DNA from: Geosiphon pyriformis
Lineage: Eukaryota; Glomeromycota; Glomeromycetes; Archaeosporales; Geosiphonaceae
DNA: 62,108 bases
Reading direction: 5' to 3'
NCBI GenBank assembly: GCA_016748015.1
Contig: JAAOMT010000088.1
Location: 93,861 to 155,968 of the forward strand
In this document: positions 1 to 11,407 of the stretch, piece after piece
Layout: every line of letters begins with the position of its first letter
Numbering within the stretch: the stretch's first letter is position 1
The notes under the pieces: generated by a model
The model's input: only the letters and a program-made list of their open reading frames with translations
Told to the model about the DNA's origin: nothing
Database searches by the model: none
Translations under genes and position numbers: made by a program

Positions 1-144
1 TGAACTGGTGCTTGCCACTATCGCGAGATGGTGTTTGCTACTATGTTAATCATTACCTTTCTAAGATTATTACTGTGCTATATTATGATTGAATAGTTTG
101 TATTATTTTTATGATTCTTTTTGCTAAATTCTTAAACCGTAACA

Positions 145-541
145 GCGTTTGAGCTGGTGTTTCTAGTTTTTGCTGGTTACTTTCCTGATTAGTTTCTAAA
201 TTTTCTTTGGTTTTGTTGGCGCATTCCCTAGTGTTTCCTGTGAATATTGAAAAATTTTCGTTGGCGTATTGCTCAATTTCTCAATAGATTTTGACAATAG
301 TTGCGGCTATTACTGCTACTTCTTTTGTAGTATATTGTGATAATTCTCTATACAATCCAAGTTTTGCATCGTGTGGTTCTTCTTCCTTTCCTATATGATA
401 ATTTATTCTGGCATTGATATAATAAGTGAGAGCAGATTCTGCTGGACAACACTCTTCTGGTAATCTAAGATCACTTTGATTTTGTGTGTAAATAGCACGG
501 CAGAATTCAAGAACAGTAAGATTAGGGGTTTTTGTTGCCAC
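145..541 (-). pseudogene. Short gag-like ORF fragment inside the compact LTR element
   Basis: An open frame runs from about 541 down past 281 to a TAA just inside the left LTR, with a single in-frame TGA near 281. No ATG starts it; the first plausible codon is a GTG at 541-539. The protein is charged and helical (motifs LTVLEFCRAIYT, ALTYYINARINYHIGKE, ELSQYTTKEVAVIAATIVK). I take it as the remnant of a structural (Gag-type) protein because of its position between LTRs, but I cannot assign a domain. It could also be an unrelated captured ORF. Confidence 0.4.
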
Positions 542-623
542 TTTTGTCTTTTCTTTTTTAGCAATGAATTATTGCTAATTATTATTTCCTTTTTGATTTT
601 CTTTTCTCGTAGGGTTCACCAAA

Positions 624-1451
624 TGTTACGGGATGGTTTTCTTGTTATATTTAATTGCTGATATCCCGCTTTAATTGCAATCAGTCTTTCGTGAGTTCCT
701 CAGTTCTATTTGTGTGATAATGTCACTGTTACACTGAAGGCTTTCTTTTTTTTCTGTTGCGATGTAAGTTATTCTTTAATTCTTGATTGTTGTGTGTGTT
801 TATGTACTCCTTCTCAGAGGCTGAACTGAAATCTACCCACTGTCTGGGGTCTTCTCTGAGGCTATCCTTGCAATTGCCTGATGTGTTTCTCTAATCTAGA
901 AACACAGAATGTTAATGGTCTTTAGCGCTTTTCTAATTCTCACAATAAAGCTTTTATCAATTAGTAACAATGTGAATAATCTTGATCAAGGATTATTCTT
1001 CCAAGAGATTCAGTTGATGAATGATAGTTTCATTCAATAAATAATACAAGTAAGTTTCTTAATACTTTGGGTTGTGATAGTTCAGTTTTAAATATTCTTT
1101 TTCATTTCTTTTTGATTTTAAAGGTTTCTTGGGATATTTAATTTGAAAGTATGATTTAAAGTTATGATTTTTATTACTTGATTGATTCTTTCCCAATATT
1201 AAAACTACTGTATATATACATGTTTGTAGTTCTACGAGAAAATACTTTCTTTTTGATATTTCAACCTGGTGCTTGCTGCTATCACCAGTTGGTGTTGGCT
1301 GCTATTGTGAACTGGTGCTTGCCACTATCGCGAAATGGTGTTTGCTACTATGTTAATCATTACCTTTCTAAGATTATTACTGTGCTATATTATGATTGAA
1401 TAGTTTGTATTATTTTTATAATTCTTTTTTCTAAATTCTTAAACTGTAACA
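624..1451 (-). repeat. Complete LTR of the compact element
   Basis: 828 bp with inverted ends (TGTTACGG at 624; TGTAACA ending at 1451). Near the end it holds about four tandem copies of a 22-24 bp unit around TGGTGCTTGCTGCTAT (1264-1345); the truncated sister LTR at 1-60 shows the same units. Confidence 0.8.
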
Positions 1452-2847
1452 GTGGCCTCTACTCTGGTGCTTGGTGCTACTTTTAAAATCAAATTGGCTT
1501 ATGTTAAGGCTGTTTTACAATCTGTACATGGTTTTTTGGGTGCTAAGTCTGTTTCAAAAGACAATGTGAAGCTTTTTTGTGTGGAATTTGCTTCTCAAAT
1601 CTCTTTAAATACTGTGTTTTTAGTTGAGCTTACAAGCTCTGTTTATCTTGCCACTCTTAAAATTACCAAGTCTTTGGTGGTTTCTGAATTTGGCCTTTCT
1701 GCTGCTGTTGCACTGCGTAATGTGCCTTTGGGTGTACATTAAGACAGCTCTTAGTGTTTTTGGTATGGTTATTTATGTTGTGTTGAAGCCTGCTGGTATT
1801 TGGCAATATGTGGTAGTTTATTTTAAGAAGTTGGATTCTGCCATGTCTGCTTTGAGTTATTGGTCAGTATTGGTGGGCAGAGATAGTGTTAGAATTTTTC
1901 TCTTGGTGAATCAAAATGAGACTATTTTGTTTCATAATAAGTTTAAGGCCAAGTTGGTCAATCTTTTTTCTGGCTGTACTGCTTTTGAAATCAGTAATAT
2001 GATTTCTCAGGTTGGTGGCTGGTCTTATTTTATTTCTCAGTCTCCTGATTCTGGTTGTCATCTCTGCTTTGTTCTAGTTATGTTTGGCTCTCAAGCTGAT
2101 TTAGATCTTGCTGTTGCCAAAACTGGTATGTTTAGAAAGTGTTGTATCTGGTGAAAGACTCCTAATTGTTGGCATTGTTTTCGGTGTCAAGAAATAGGTT
2201 ACTTGGCTGTAGACTGTAAAGTTGCTTTATTTCCCTTTCTGAAGGCTTCCAAAGTGTTCAAATCATGTTTTATTGGTTTTTTGTCTTATGCTAAAGCATC
2301 TGCTTCTCCTGTTATGTCTGAATTATCTCCTTTGGTGGCTTCCACTCCTTCTGTGGCTGTTGTTGATCCTGCTGTTGGGTCCAAATTGGACTCTTTGAAA
2401 AAGCAAATTTTGGATTTGGCTGCTTTGATAAAGTTTATTGTTAAGCCTGTTGACTTTTTGGTTGTTTTGGTATTTTATCTCCTTGATAATAATGCTGTTA
2501 AGACTGTTTAGTTAGAGAAAGATCTTCTTTCTATGAAATATGTTTCTAATAATTTTGCCAATCTTTTGGTTGGTGTATCTAAGGACATTGCTTGTCTTAG
2601 ATCTGAAGTTGACTTTGGTAACATGGATTATGATAATATGCAGGCTGCTACACCTTCTCTTTTGAGTAAAAATACTGTTGAGTGTGTTATTGCTTTGTGG
2701 CAGATGTCAGGTGTTGAGGTTAGGAGTAGTGTTGAATCTACTAGATTATTTTTTAGTGGGTTTATTTTTGATTCTAAGAATCTGAATAGTGTGATTGAAA
2801 AAATTTGTGGGTTAGAATTATTCCTACCTTCTATTGTTTTAGCTTAG
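1452..2847 (+). pseudogene. LINE ORF1-type RNA-binding protein, decayed (copy A)
   Basis: The frame shows an RRM-like stretch (GIWQYVVVYFKKLDSAMSAL, about 1795-1855), a CCHC knuckle (CWHCFRCQEIGYLAVDC, about 2167-2217) and a C-terminal helical region (LDSLKKQILDLAALIKF). Such proteins package LINE RNA into a ribonucleoprotein. Compared with copy C an 11-bp deletion near 1735 shifts the frame; after that the frame is constant, broken by TGA at 2152 (a Trp codon in the family) and TAG at 2509 (a Gln codon). It is non-functional as read. Confidence 0.75.
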
Positions 2848-2849
2848 TT

Positions 2850-2970
2850 AGTGCCTTGACTGACTTGGATAATTTGTTACATGTAGAAAATATGTGATTT
2901 ACATCTAATTTATAATCTTTTAGTGATGCATAGTATTAGATAGTGTTTGGGCACATCTTGTTAAAACATA
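2850..2970 (+). repeat. Shared LINE 3' tail, copy A
   Basis: The landmarks TACATGTAGAAAATATGTGAT, a middle block ATCTAATTTATAATC, and TGTTTGGGCACATC followed by A-rich sequence match, in order, the tails at 7498-7632, 16520-16630, 24263-24395, 27018-27130 and, weakly, 19610-19690 and 61690-61830. Confidence 0.7.
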
Positions 2971-3204
2971 TTAAAAAAATATTAAAATTATATAAAATAT
3001 AATTTGTTTTGTTTTTAAATTAAAATTTTTTTTAATATATTAAGTAAATTAAAAAACTTCTTTCTTTTTTACATTCCCAAATCCTCAAAAAGTGCTTTTC
3101 TGAAAAAGAAGTTTTTTTTTATTTTATTTCCTTGTTAGTATTTCACTATTTTTCTTTCTAATAACCCCTTTTTTGTGAACTTGGAGACTGCTTTTAGTAG
3201 TGAC

Positions 3205-4545
3205 ATGTCTAAAAAGAAGGCACCAAAGGGTGCTTTTTATGGTTCTGCAGATAGCTTTTTTTCACAAAAAAAGAAAGTTGTGCTTGGAAATGTTAAATAC
3301 TCTGGTGACAAAAAAGATATCTCTCTAAGCAAGTCTGGGCTTGGTGACAGTGTGTTTTCTGATGTAGATAGTCTGTCTAGTGACAAAGAAGGTGTTAGTA
3401 TGACTGGCATTAATGTTGGATCTCTTTTGGGTTCAGCTGTCAACACTCTTAAAGCAAAACATGTTAATACTGGTGCTGTTTTTGGTTCCTCACTTGGTTC
3501 TCCCAACTTCAATATGGATGATAATGAAGAAGTGTTTCTTTTTTTTCGACTTTCAATCTCTCTGGAAAAGAGGTGGATCGACTCTAAAATTGTCAAGACT
3601 CAAGTGGAAGTCTCAGTTAGGAAATTATTTGCTTTGGACATTAATTTTTTGGCTGTGAAAAGGAAATTGGTGATGGCAAAAACCCAACTCATCAGAAAAA
3701 TTTTTTCAACAATTAATGGTTTTGAGAGGACCACTACTCTCTTAAAATTTGAAGGAATCATTTGATCTACCTTCACTTCAGAAAAAAGCATGGAAATGGC
3801 CATATCATTGGCCAGAGAAAAAAGGATCAATGTAAACAGTAATCTTAAGAGACAAGGAATGAAGTTAGATTGGGCTGTGGTGATTAAAAAAATTTCCATG
3901 AACACACTTAAAGATATGATTATTGCTGCAGTATCCAAATTTGGGGAAATTAAGTCAATCAAAATTCAACTGATTGGAATGTAACAAAAAGCTGTGATGG
4001 AGTTTGCTGAATTGGACCATGCTAATTTGTTAGCCTTTAAGTAGTCATTCCTAATTGGTAAGAATTTTGTGCGCATAGCCAAAGCAGTGAAGGATCATAA
4101 AATTTGGACATCAAGAGATTGGTTTAGAGCACTTTTGTTTACTTTGCTGGTGGGAATGACAGCACATGATTTTGGAACTCTTCTGGAAAGAGCTGGTGAG
4201 AAAACTTGTATTATAAACAGATCTCTGGAAACTGGTAATAGGATTTATTGTATTGTAGTTAGTTTTGCATTTGATAATAATCTGGAATCTGTCTTTTACA
4301 CAAAGCCAATTCTTGGTGAAATTAAACTTTCTTAGGCAAGAATAGATATGGTTTGGTGTGAGAAATGTGGAAAGTTTGGTTATTTTGCTTTAGAATGTGA
4401 TACAACTACTGTGTCCTCCTCTAAGCTTTCAAGAATATTTAAAAGAGTTGCATCTGATGAATATTCTGAATATGTATTTAGTATTAAATACTGTTTCTAT
4501 GCAATAAAAGAAAGCTTGAGTTTTTATGATATTAAAGTCATGTAA
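3205..4545 (+). pseudogene. LINE ORF1 protein, frame-intact but with stops
   Basis: Starts at the first ATG (MSKKKAPKGAFYGS). Aligns with the minus-strand LINE ORF1 at 34606: shared pieces include SVRKLFALDINFLAVKRKL, a RRM-like block (AVSKFGEIKSIKIQLIG; VRIAKAVKDHKIW) and a knuckle start (CEKCGKFGYFALEC, about 4357-4400). The whole stretch stays in one frame with stops at 3763 (TGA for Arg CGA), 3982 (TAA for Trp), about 4042 (TAG for Trp) and 4333 (TAG). Every stop is explained by transitions. Non-functional. Confidence 0.8.
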
Positions 4546-4559
4546 TTGAAAAAGAGCTC

Positions 4560-6805
4560 TAACAAAAACCAAACTAATAGTCTTGATTGAAATAACTTAT
4601 AAAATTTTGTCCAAAATTTTTTTGAATAGAATTTTCTTGGTTTGTAATAATTTTGATGTTTTGTGTAATAATAACTTTTTAGTATTGAGAGACACATCCA
4701 CCCAATTTTCTATTTTTACTGTTGATTCTGTTGTTAAAAATGTGTTGAAAAAAGAACCATAAGTTATGGTTGGTTCTACAGAATATGTACAAGACATATA
4801 ATTTAGTTGGTTGGTTTTATTTAAAAAACAGCTTAATTAGAGTCAAAATATGTTTCTATTTTATTAAGTTTTTTGAGAACATACACAATGAGCAGATCAA
4901 TTAAGTAATAACAAATTTTGGGTTTACTAATGAATACATCATTTATAATGGTCTGAATTAGAGTAAAGTTTTTTGACTTTTATTATGAAAAATTTTTTAT
5001 GATTATTGCTCTACAAAATTAAGAGACATGAAAGTTTGTATAAATATAGATTGGATTCAAAATTTTTTACATGAACTGGCAGACAAAATCAAAAAAGTGG
5101 CCTGACTTTTTTTTTTACAGTAGAGGCTTTTGTAAATAATATTATTTGGATTGAAAATAGCATATCTGCCACTCAGCATATTTTAGACTTAACTAGTAAG
5201 TTTTTTTATATTAATAATATTTTGAAAAATACAGATAAGACAGTAGTCATACTTATCAATTAAAGGATAAAAATTTTTTAGTTATTAATAAGTGGGTTTC
5301 TTATTTCAATTGCCAAAAAAGATCAATTTTATAGATACTTGAATATTTTTTTGTCTACTAATGATCTTTTAAAGTCCAGTCTTGCTAAAGCTTAGTCTAA
5401 TATTAGGTTTTTTACAAATTTGGTTTTGAGGAAGACAGTATTTAACAAATAATTCATATACTTGATTTCTCTTGTTTTGCAGCCAATAATTAGTTACAGA
5501 TTGCAATTTAATTATGCATCTGTAAATATATATGAAAGATAGAACAAATTGCTGAGAAAAGAGCTAAAGCTAAAGACCAATTTGCTTAAAGATTTCTCCA
5601 ATAAGACCATTTTTTATTATAAATTATATGATTTTAAAACTTTCAAACAAGTACAGACTAAAAACTCTTTGACAAATTTGGTAAATTTTGCCAATTTAAG
5701 AAGCATTCTTGACAGATTATTTGAACATAGAGTCATGAATTTGTAGGCTATTAATTGAATTTCTTAGTTTTCTAACCATATTGTCAATCAATTTTATGAA
5801 CTGTTTTTTAGCTAATATAACCAACACTCTGGTATTATGTAGGCTTTTATTGAGCATTGATCTGCCAAATATTCTTCAAGTTAATAATGGTGTTACTATT
5901 GCTAATATATTGGATTTGGAGCATTATTTGGATGTAATAGGTGCTTTAAAGAAGTTTGGTATTATTTTTGCAAACCAGCTTTTAGATTATTAGAGCATGT
6001 GTTTTACATAGAGTAATTTTTGCAAATAAAAGAGATTAAATTCCAGAAAACTGGTTTCTGGTTTGGTTTGATAGTCAAATTTATTAAGAATAGCAGTTTG
6101 GTTAATAATTATTTTTTAGCTTCTAGTCTTACTCCTGGTTATTGTTTAAGCAATTTCAACTCTGTTGACAACTGATTTTTGAAATATGGATCTGATAGTA
6201 TAGTTGTTTATATAGATAGTTTAATTAAGAGTTTGAAAACTGTGGGTACTTGCAGTGGTACTGCTGCCTACTTTCTGGGCATTGACACAAATATTGGTAT
6301 TAAAATATGTGATCTGTTTTTCTTAACTTTGGTAAAATTATATGTCATTGTTCTTGCATTGGAATGTATTCCAGCTTTTAGTTCTATTAGTTTGTTCATA
6401 AACAGTTAGACATTATTAAACATGTGTTCATTATTCAAAAAAAAAGCAAGTTCTAATTTTTGAGATAAATGTTGAATTAAAAAAGAGCATATTCACAAAA
6501 CTATTATGTCTAAGAAATTGTTAGTCTGTTAAAACAAAGTGAAAAGTTACTTTGGAGTTATGGGCAATAAACATGCTAATTTTTTGGTCAATGCTGCTAT
6601 TATGTCTAACTTTACATTGCTGGTTGGTATGTCATGCTATTTTTTTTTTATTAAAGACAAACCTGTATCTGGAAATACTCATCATTTTTCTAGACATTTT
6701 TTTGATGCCATAAATTTTGTTGGTTGGAATTCCAAGTGTATGAATAAAACTGTGAATGATATTCTGCATAACTTGATTAATGTGAGTAGGACATTTCATG
6801 TATAA
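4560..6805 (+). pseudogene. LINE ORF2 remnant: reverse transcriptase and RNase H
   Basis: Begins abruptly at the RT segment LIEITYKILSKIF (counterpart ALIETACKILSKIL in the minus LINE), followed by FDVL..NNFLVLRDTSTQFSIF. The catalytic FVDD box reads FVNN (about 5128-5142). RNase H follows at 6180-6420 (VVYIDSLIKSL for VYTDGSLFGL; the ELQAI glutamate is replaced, LVKLYVI) and 6539-6805 (VKSYFGVMGNKHANFLVNAA). Many stops and frameshifts between 4800 and 6150. Enzymatically dead by both truncation and active-site loss. Confidence 0.75.
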
Positions 6806-7497
6806 CATCTTAATAGTTGGTTTTAAGCTGGTTTTACCAGTTCTGTTTTTACAATACTTCAATTTTACTTCATAAAAGCTCTCCATTACTGTTTGCCTAT
6901 GGTCATAAGAAAACATTAGTACAATTTAAGCTATTCTAGTATATTGTGTATTTAATGTGAGTTGGTTAAGGATTCTGACCACATGTTTTCTTGTGCTTAC
7001 AATATTAGTGTTAAGAAGAATTTGATTTTGTTAATTATTAAAATATGGAATAATTTGCTGAATGTTAATACAGCTAACAGTGTAGTGATCTAATTTATAT
7101 GTAAGATTGAGTCTTTAGATTATTTGTATATGATGCTTGCCAAGAATTTTGTAATAAAAATATAGATAGCTGATATAATATGACTTATAAGTAGTGGTTT
7201 TAATAATACAAATTTTGTCATCAAGCTGATTTAGAGTTTTGCCAAGGGTTACAGATTTACCATATAATTGCCAATTATTAAGTTGAAGTTGTATTATAAA
7301 AAATGTGATCTTTTATCATATGATAGATCCAAGATATTGGTCATGTCTGAATTAGCTTCTATGTAGTCTCATAATACAATTTTTGATTTTGGTATTAGAC
7401 TGGGTATTAATATTTGTTTTGATTTATATTCTTATTTATTTAGTATTCAGTTTGGCTTTTTATATAACATTCTTATTGTTGATAGTTTAAGTATTTA

Positions 7498-7632
7498 ATG
7501 TCACCTTGATTGGCTTGAATGGCTGGTTATGTGTGGAAAAATACATGAGTTATGCTTAATATAAGAACTTATATGTTTTTATAGTCTTAGGTAATGATTA
7601 AATATTACTTGTTAATTATTTAATAAAAAAAA
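7498..7632 (+). repeat. Shared LINE 3' tail
   Basis: TTGGCTTGAATGGCTGGTTA, then AAAATACATGAGTTATGC, then a final A run; same order as in the other tails listed at 2850-2970. Confidence 0.7.
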
Positions 7633-8280
7633 AATACATATTAATATAATAAATTTTTCAAAATTTAAATGTAAAAATTTGGTTTATTTTCTTTAATAAT
7701 ATAATATATTTTTTTTAAATAACTTTTTAATAATATATTTGTTTTTATAAAACAATTAAATATTTAAAATATTATAATATTAATATAAATTATAAATTAA
7801 AAAATCAAATTATTTTTTACTAATTAATCTATTAATTGAACTAATATATTTAAAAATAAGTCATAAAAGCTTTTACAATAGTTAAATTTTTAATCCTAAT
7901 AACAACTTAAAATTTTTGTAAATCTAAAAAAGTAAATTTCTTTTGATCAAATTTTTTTTAATCTCAAAATTATTTAATAAATTAAAATTGGTAAAATATT
8001 TGATCTTTAAACCATTGATTATTCAAGTTTTTCGCAACTATTTTTTGAATACATTAACTACAAAATAATATTATAAGATTAAAATATAAAACCCAATAAA
8101 TTTTTTTTATTTCGATTACACAAAACTACTTTAAGTTTTTGAAAAATGGTTTTTAACTGCTATTAAATAAAAATCCCATTTATTTCTATTAAAAGTTTAT
8201 TGAATATAGTCATAAGAGCAATATTCAATCAAATTTCAAGTGGTTAGCAATAAAGTATTGTACAATTTATATATTAAAAA
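7633..8280. other. AT-rich stretch without recognisable gene
   Basis: Roughly 650 bases of very AT-rich sequence. I see no coding exon or RNA gene. The part after 8230 may hold a further intron of the minus-strand transposase relic. Confidence 0.5.
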
Positions 8281-8289
8281 TTTCAATCA

Positions 8290-9400
8290 AACAAAAACTA
8301 TTTTACAACTTACCTGCTTAAACATTAAATCAATAACTGGTATTTTTTCTTTATCACTTATAAATGTTGCTAAAACTCAACCACGTGGTTCATCTGATCT
8401 AACCATAAAGACCGTATTGGAGAAGTTTAAGCTGTTGTGACAGTTAATAAAATCTAGAAACAAAAAATCTGAATATTTGTATAATAGCTTAGATATGACT
8501 TTAGATGCGACACCAAGAAGTACAGCTTGATTCTTAGAATTCTGAGCATCCTTAATTTCATATTGTTTTGATATGACGACATCTTCAGCCTCATAAGTAT
8601 CCATTAGAGAACAAACCTGTTAATAAAGTGAATTAATATGATAATATATAAAAAAGTGAATTTCTTACTTTTTCAAATTTTAACACACTTGGATAACGTA
8701 ACTTTTTTTCATACTTGAGAGCATTTTGAATTGTCTCAAGATTAGATGCAAATCGAGCAGAAATTGGTTGAACTTGATTTGCAAATCTATTACTTGTGCT
8801 CAAAATCTTCGCATTATTCATTAATTCTAAAAATAATTAATATTAATAAATTCAATTACTTTTTCGAATTTATACTTAAACTTACCAGTTGCAATCATTG
8901 AAGATGATGCATTTGTAGTTTTATTTGAGATGGTTTTTCTCATTAAATTGGCCATTCGGTGTGGTTTTTTTCAGATGTGGTCAGGATCATGATTTCCATA
9001 GCACTCAATATTGCATAGATTGAGTGGCTTGTCAGAGGAACTGCAATACGACCTTTCCAATTACATTTAGTTTTATAACACCCATTCTATAAATAAAGAT
9101 AAAGTTAATACTTTTAATTTTGATTAGAAATTATTCTTTATTTTATACCCTATTGAAGCATCCAAGATCTTCTACGTATGCCAACTTTGAATTTGAATTT
9201 TTCATTTAAAAGTGTAATGGCTTTTACATCTCCCTTAATATTCAATAAAATACTAATATATATAGAAGTATAATTCGTATAAATAACAATCTCTTACCTG
9301 CCAGAATTTTATAGCCATTACTAAGGCTACCACCTCCTAGGGATACCGTATCAAACATGTATAAGTCTAACACTGAGGGTGGACTTGTATGCGTTGAATA
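8290..9400 (-). pseudogene. Intron-bearing transposase-like relic, probably MULE type
   Basis: Minus-strand exons can be joined by canonical sites: an exon ending before GTAAGAG at about 9299; an exon with KVGIRRRSW / YVEDLGCFNR in overlapping frames; an intron 9148-9088 (GTATAAA..TTATAG); a Cys-rich exon (CYKTKCNWKG, then CSSSDKPLNLCNIEC, GNHDPDH) that needs a frameshift near 9045 and has a TGA for Arg; an intron 8884-8829; an exon with ARFASNLETIQNALKYEKK; an intron 8672-8616; and an exon with FLFLDFINCHNSLNF and VFMVRSDEPRG*VLATFIS, ending at GTAAGTTG (8313). The last block resembles the first DDE block of Mutator-like transposases (LFLD then G-x-PLA..F). Cys/His at the N-terminus fits a zinc-binding DNA-binding module. 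Broken by at least two nonsense codons and a frameshift. Family assignment is inference. Confidence 0.5.
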
Positions 9401-9922
9401 GTTGGCAATAATGGGCGCCAAATGCCCTTTTTTGTTTCGATAGAGCTATTAGACAAAGCATAATCGTTCAGTAGTGATAATGTTATGGTAGTAACGGTAA
9501 TGTACCTTTATCTTCTTTACACATTTTATATATTTTAGTCTCGAACATGACGGTAGACTGTTTTTCATATAATATAGCGATTTATCACGGGGTTTACAGG
9601 TTTTTACCCTATCGCAATCTATCGCAGGTTTTACGTGACTATTGGTTATCTCCTTTTGTATTAAATTAATTATCTTTTATCGCAGATAACAAATTCAGAT
9701 ATTTGTTATTAGTTTTTATCGTGAGAATATATCTTGCTGTCCTGGGAAGAAATTGAATCGATAACCAACCCCCACGAAAAATTGGAATTAACTTCCCCAA
9801 AATTTTTTTTTGATTATCTCAAATCTTTTCGAAAATCCACTTAATAAAATGATTTCATGTTTTGGTCAAGCACTTTTCGAGATTGAGACCTCTATCAAAT
9901 TTCAACCATATCATTAAAAAAT
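9401..9922 (+). promoter_or_regulatory. Upstream region of the enoyl-CoA reductase gene
   Basis: No coding sequence seen. Composition is less AT-rich than the flanking repeats, with repeated TATCGC words (about 9610, 9620, 9700). Presumed to hold the promoter of the gene starting at 9923; no specific element identified. Confidence 0.35.
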
Positions 9923-11145
9923 ATGAAAATAACTGTGACACCTCGTTCGCCCAAATACCAGAAATTTCCTTTAACTATAGAGGTTCCTTCCGAGGCAAAG
10001 GTAGAACACCTGAAGGAAGGGATTTATAAACAAGTAAAAAAGTATTACCCCGAACGTCAACGTTTGACTTTTAATAGTAAACCTCTTGAAGAGGGAACAC
10101 GGTTGTCAGACTATGGAATCAAAAATGGGGATAACGTTGTTTTTAAAGATTTGGGTGAGATAAAATATAATATTTCCTTTAATTAGTATTTCTTCTTGGA
10201 TCATTATTTAAAATTTTATCCTGATTATCAAAGGATTACAGATTGGATGGCGAACTGTATTCCTCATCGAATATTTAGGTCCTATTGTGATTCATCCTAT
10301 ATTCTATTATTTCTCTGAAACCATTTACCGCCAAAGTTTTCAACATAGCAAAATGCAAACGTAAATCGATTCCAAATTACCACTTTTTGATAAAATATAT
10401 CATCATAAAAACAATTACTCAACACATCAATCTGTTTAGGATTACATACTATTTAGTACTCGCTCATTTTATCAAAAGGGAATTTGAGACAGCTTTTGTC
10501 CATCGTTTCTCGCATGGGACAATGCCCTTCCATTTTGTATTCAAGAATTCGGCTCACTACCATTTATTAAGTGGTCTAAATCTAGCTTTTTGGGTTTATG
10601 GCCCTTGGAATGCAGTTGGCACTTTGGGTGGTAAAAGGGAGGAATGGTATCTTTGGACTTGTGTGGCAATCTGGACGGTAAGCTTGATCATTATTATATT
10701 TAAATTTAATTGTTATTTTTACTCAAAACTATATCTTCATTAAATTATGAGACTAGTGGGCACAGTTATCAAATCTTAATACCCATATAACACTTCGCAA
10801 CCTCCGTCCCCCCGGTACAAGAGTTCGTAAAATTCCCTATGGATATGGTTTTGATTTAGTCTCTTGCCCAAACTATTTCTTCGAAATAATAGGTTGGGTT
10901 GCCATTTTAGCATTGACGAAATCATTTGCAGGTATGATGCAGCTACAATTAAATATATCCTTATTGTTTTTTCCATTACTCAATCTCATAATGGTCAATG
11001 ATGCCCTTTTTTTTAAGCTCTGTTTTTCTTAATTGTTGGTGGTGGCCAGATGATTATCTGGGCTATAAAAAAGCACAAAAATTATCGAAAAGAATTTAGG
11101 GATTACCCCAGAAATCGTAAGATTTTGATCCCTTTTGTGTTTTAA
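9923..11145 (+). CDS. TSC13: Very-long-chain enoyl-CoA reductase (TSC13/TECR type)
   Basis: Catalyses the last step of each very-long-chain fatty acid elongation cycle, reducing the trans-2-enoyl-CoA with NADPH in the ER membrane. Five exons by splice signals and frame: 9923-10154, 10234-10360, 10440-10677, 10766-10931, 11018-11145 (891 nt, 296 residues, close to the usual length of about 310). The N-terminus is a ubiquitin-like fold (KVEHLKEGIYKQVKKYYPERQ; RLTFNSKPLEEGTRLSDYGI) typical of this family. Then come hydrophobic segments (IEYLGPIVIHPIFYYF), the conserved KREFETAFVHRFSHGTMP, the loop LRNLRPPGTRVRKIPYGYG and CPNYFFEIIGW of the steroid 5-alpha-reductase C-terminal domain, and a basic end (IKKHKNYRKEFRDYPRNRK). 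All introns are short with GT-AG ends. No defects seen. Same strand as the SLS1-like gene 262 bp downstream, but each is presumably a separate transcription unit. Confidence 0.92.
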
Positions 11146-11407
11146 GATTACATCAAGGCATTTAGCAATCAATTTTGAATAATCATACATTAATATGATA
11201 TAATTAATTATCATCTTCATCATTGGTATTTATTCATTCAGAAAAGTAGTTAAATGACAATCTGATTAATCAAATAGTAAAACCGTAATATTTTTAATGT
11301 ATAATTCGCATTAAAATACGAATATTAATGAGTCACAATGAGCGTATTGAAAATTTCGAATTTTTTTTCGAAAACCAGGATGTCTTGCAAACTTTTTTCC
11401 AACCAAC
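11146..11407 (+). promoter_or_regulatory. Intergenic region upstream of the SLS1-like gene
   Basis: 262 bp, AT-rich, between the reductase stop and the next ATG. It must contain the 3' end of the first gene and the promoter of the second; no specific motif recognised. Confidence 0.4.

Larger units (their letters stand above)
1..1451 (-). mobile_element. Compact LTR retroelement (TRIM-like), left end cut by window
   Basis: Bases 1-144 and 1306-1451 are nearly identical (about 4 differences in 146 bases, three of them transitions). The complete LTR is 624-1451 (828 bp); it begins TGTTACGG and ends TGTAACA. Only about 480 bp lie between the LTRs, too little for gag-pol, so this is a non-autonomous element. 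Reading on the minus strand, the base run after the LTR (TTTGGTGAACCC, 623 downward) looks like a tRNA primer binding site, and the only ORF is also minus, hence the strand call. The element sits inside the ORF1 of the LINE relative that resumes at 1452; the other half of that ORF1 lies beyond the left edge. Confidence 0.75.
1452..2970 (+). mobile_element. ORF1-only LINE relative, copy A (5' part missing)
   Basis: Homologous to copy C (22855-24395) from the point where the LTR element interrupts it. It contains an ORF1-type protein and then, directly after the ORF1 stop, a LINE-type 3' tail (2850-2970) ending in A-rich sequence. There is no trace of endonuclease or reverse transcriptase between the two. 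Confidence 0.75.
3050..7632 (+). mobile_element. Decayed LINE (non-LTR retrotransposon) without endonuclease
   Basis: 5' region (CATTCCCAAATCCTCAAAAAG, 3072) resembles the 5' end of the minus-strand LINE near 34700-34740. ORF1 (3205-4545), RT and RNase H regions follow, and the shared 3' tail closes it (7498-7632). Relative to the other LINE about 3 kb of coding sequence is missing between the ORF1 knuckle and RT. Confidence 0.75.
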
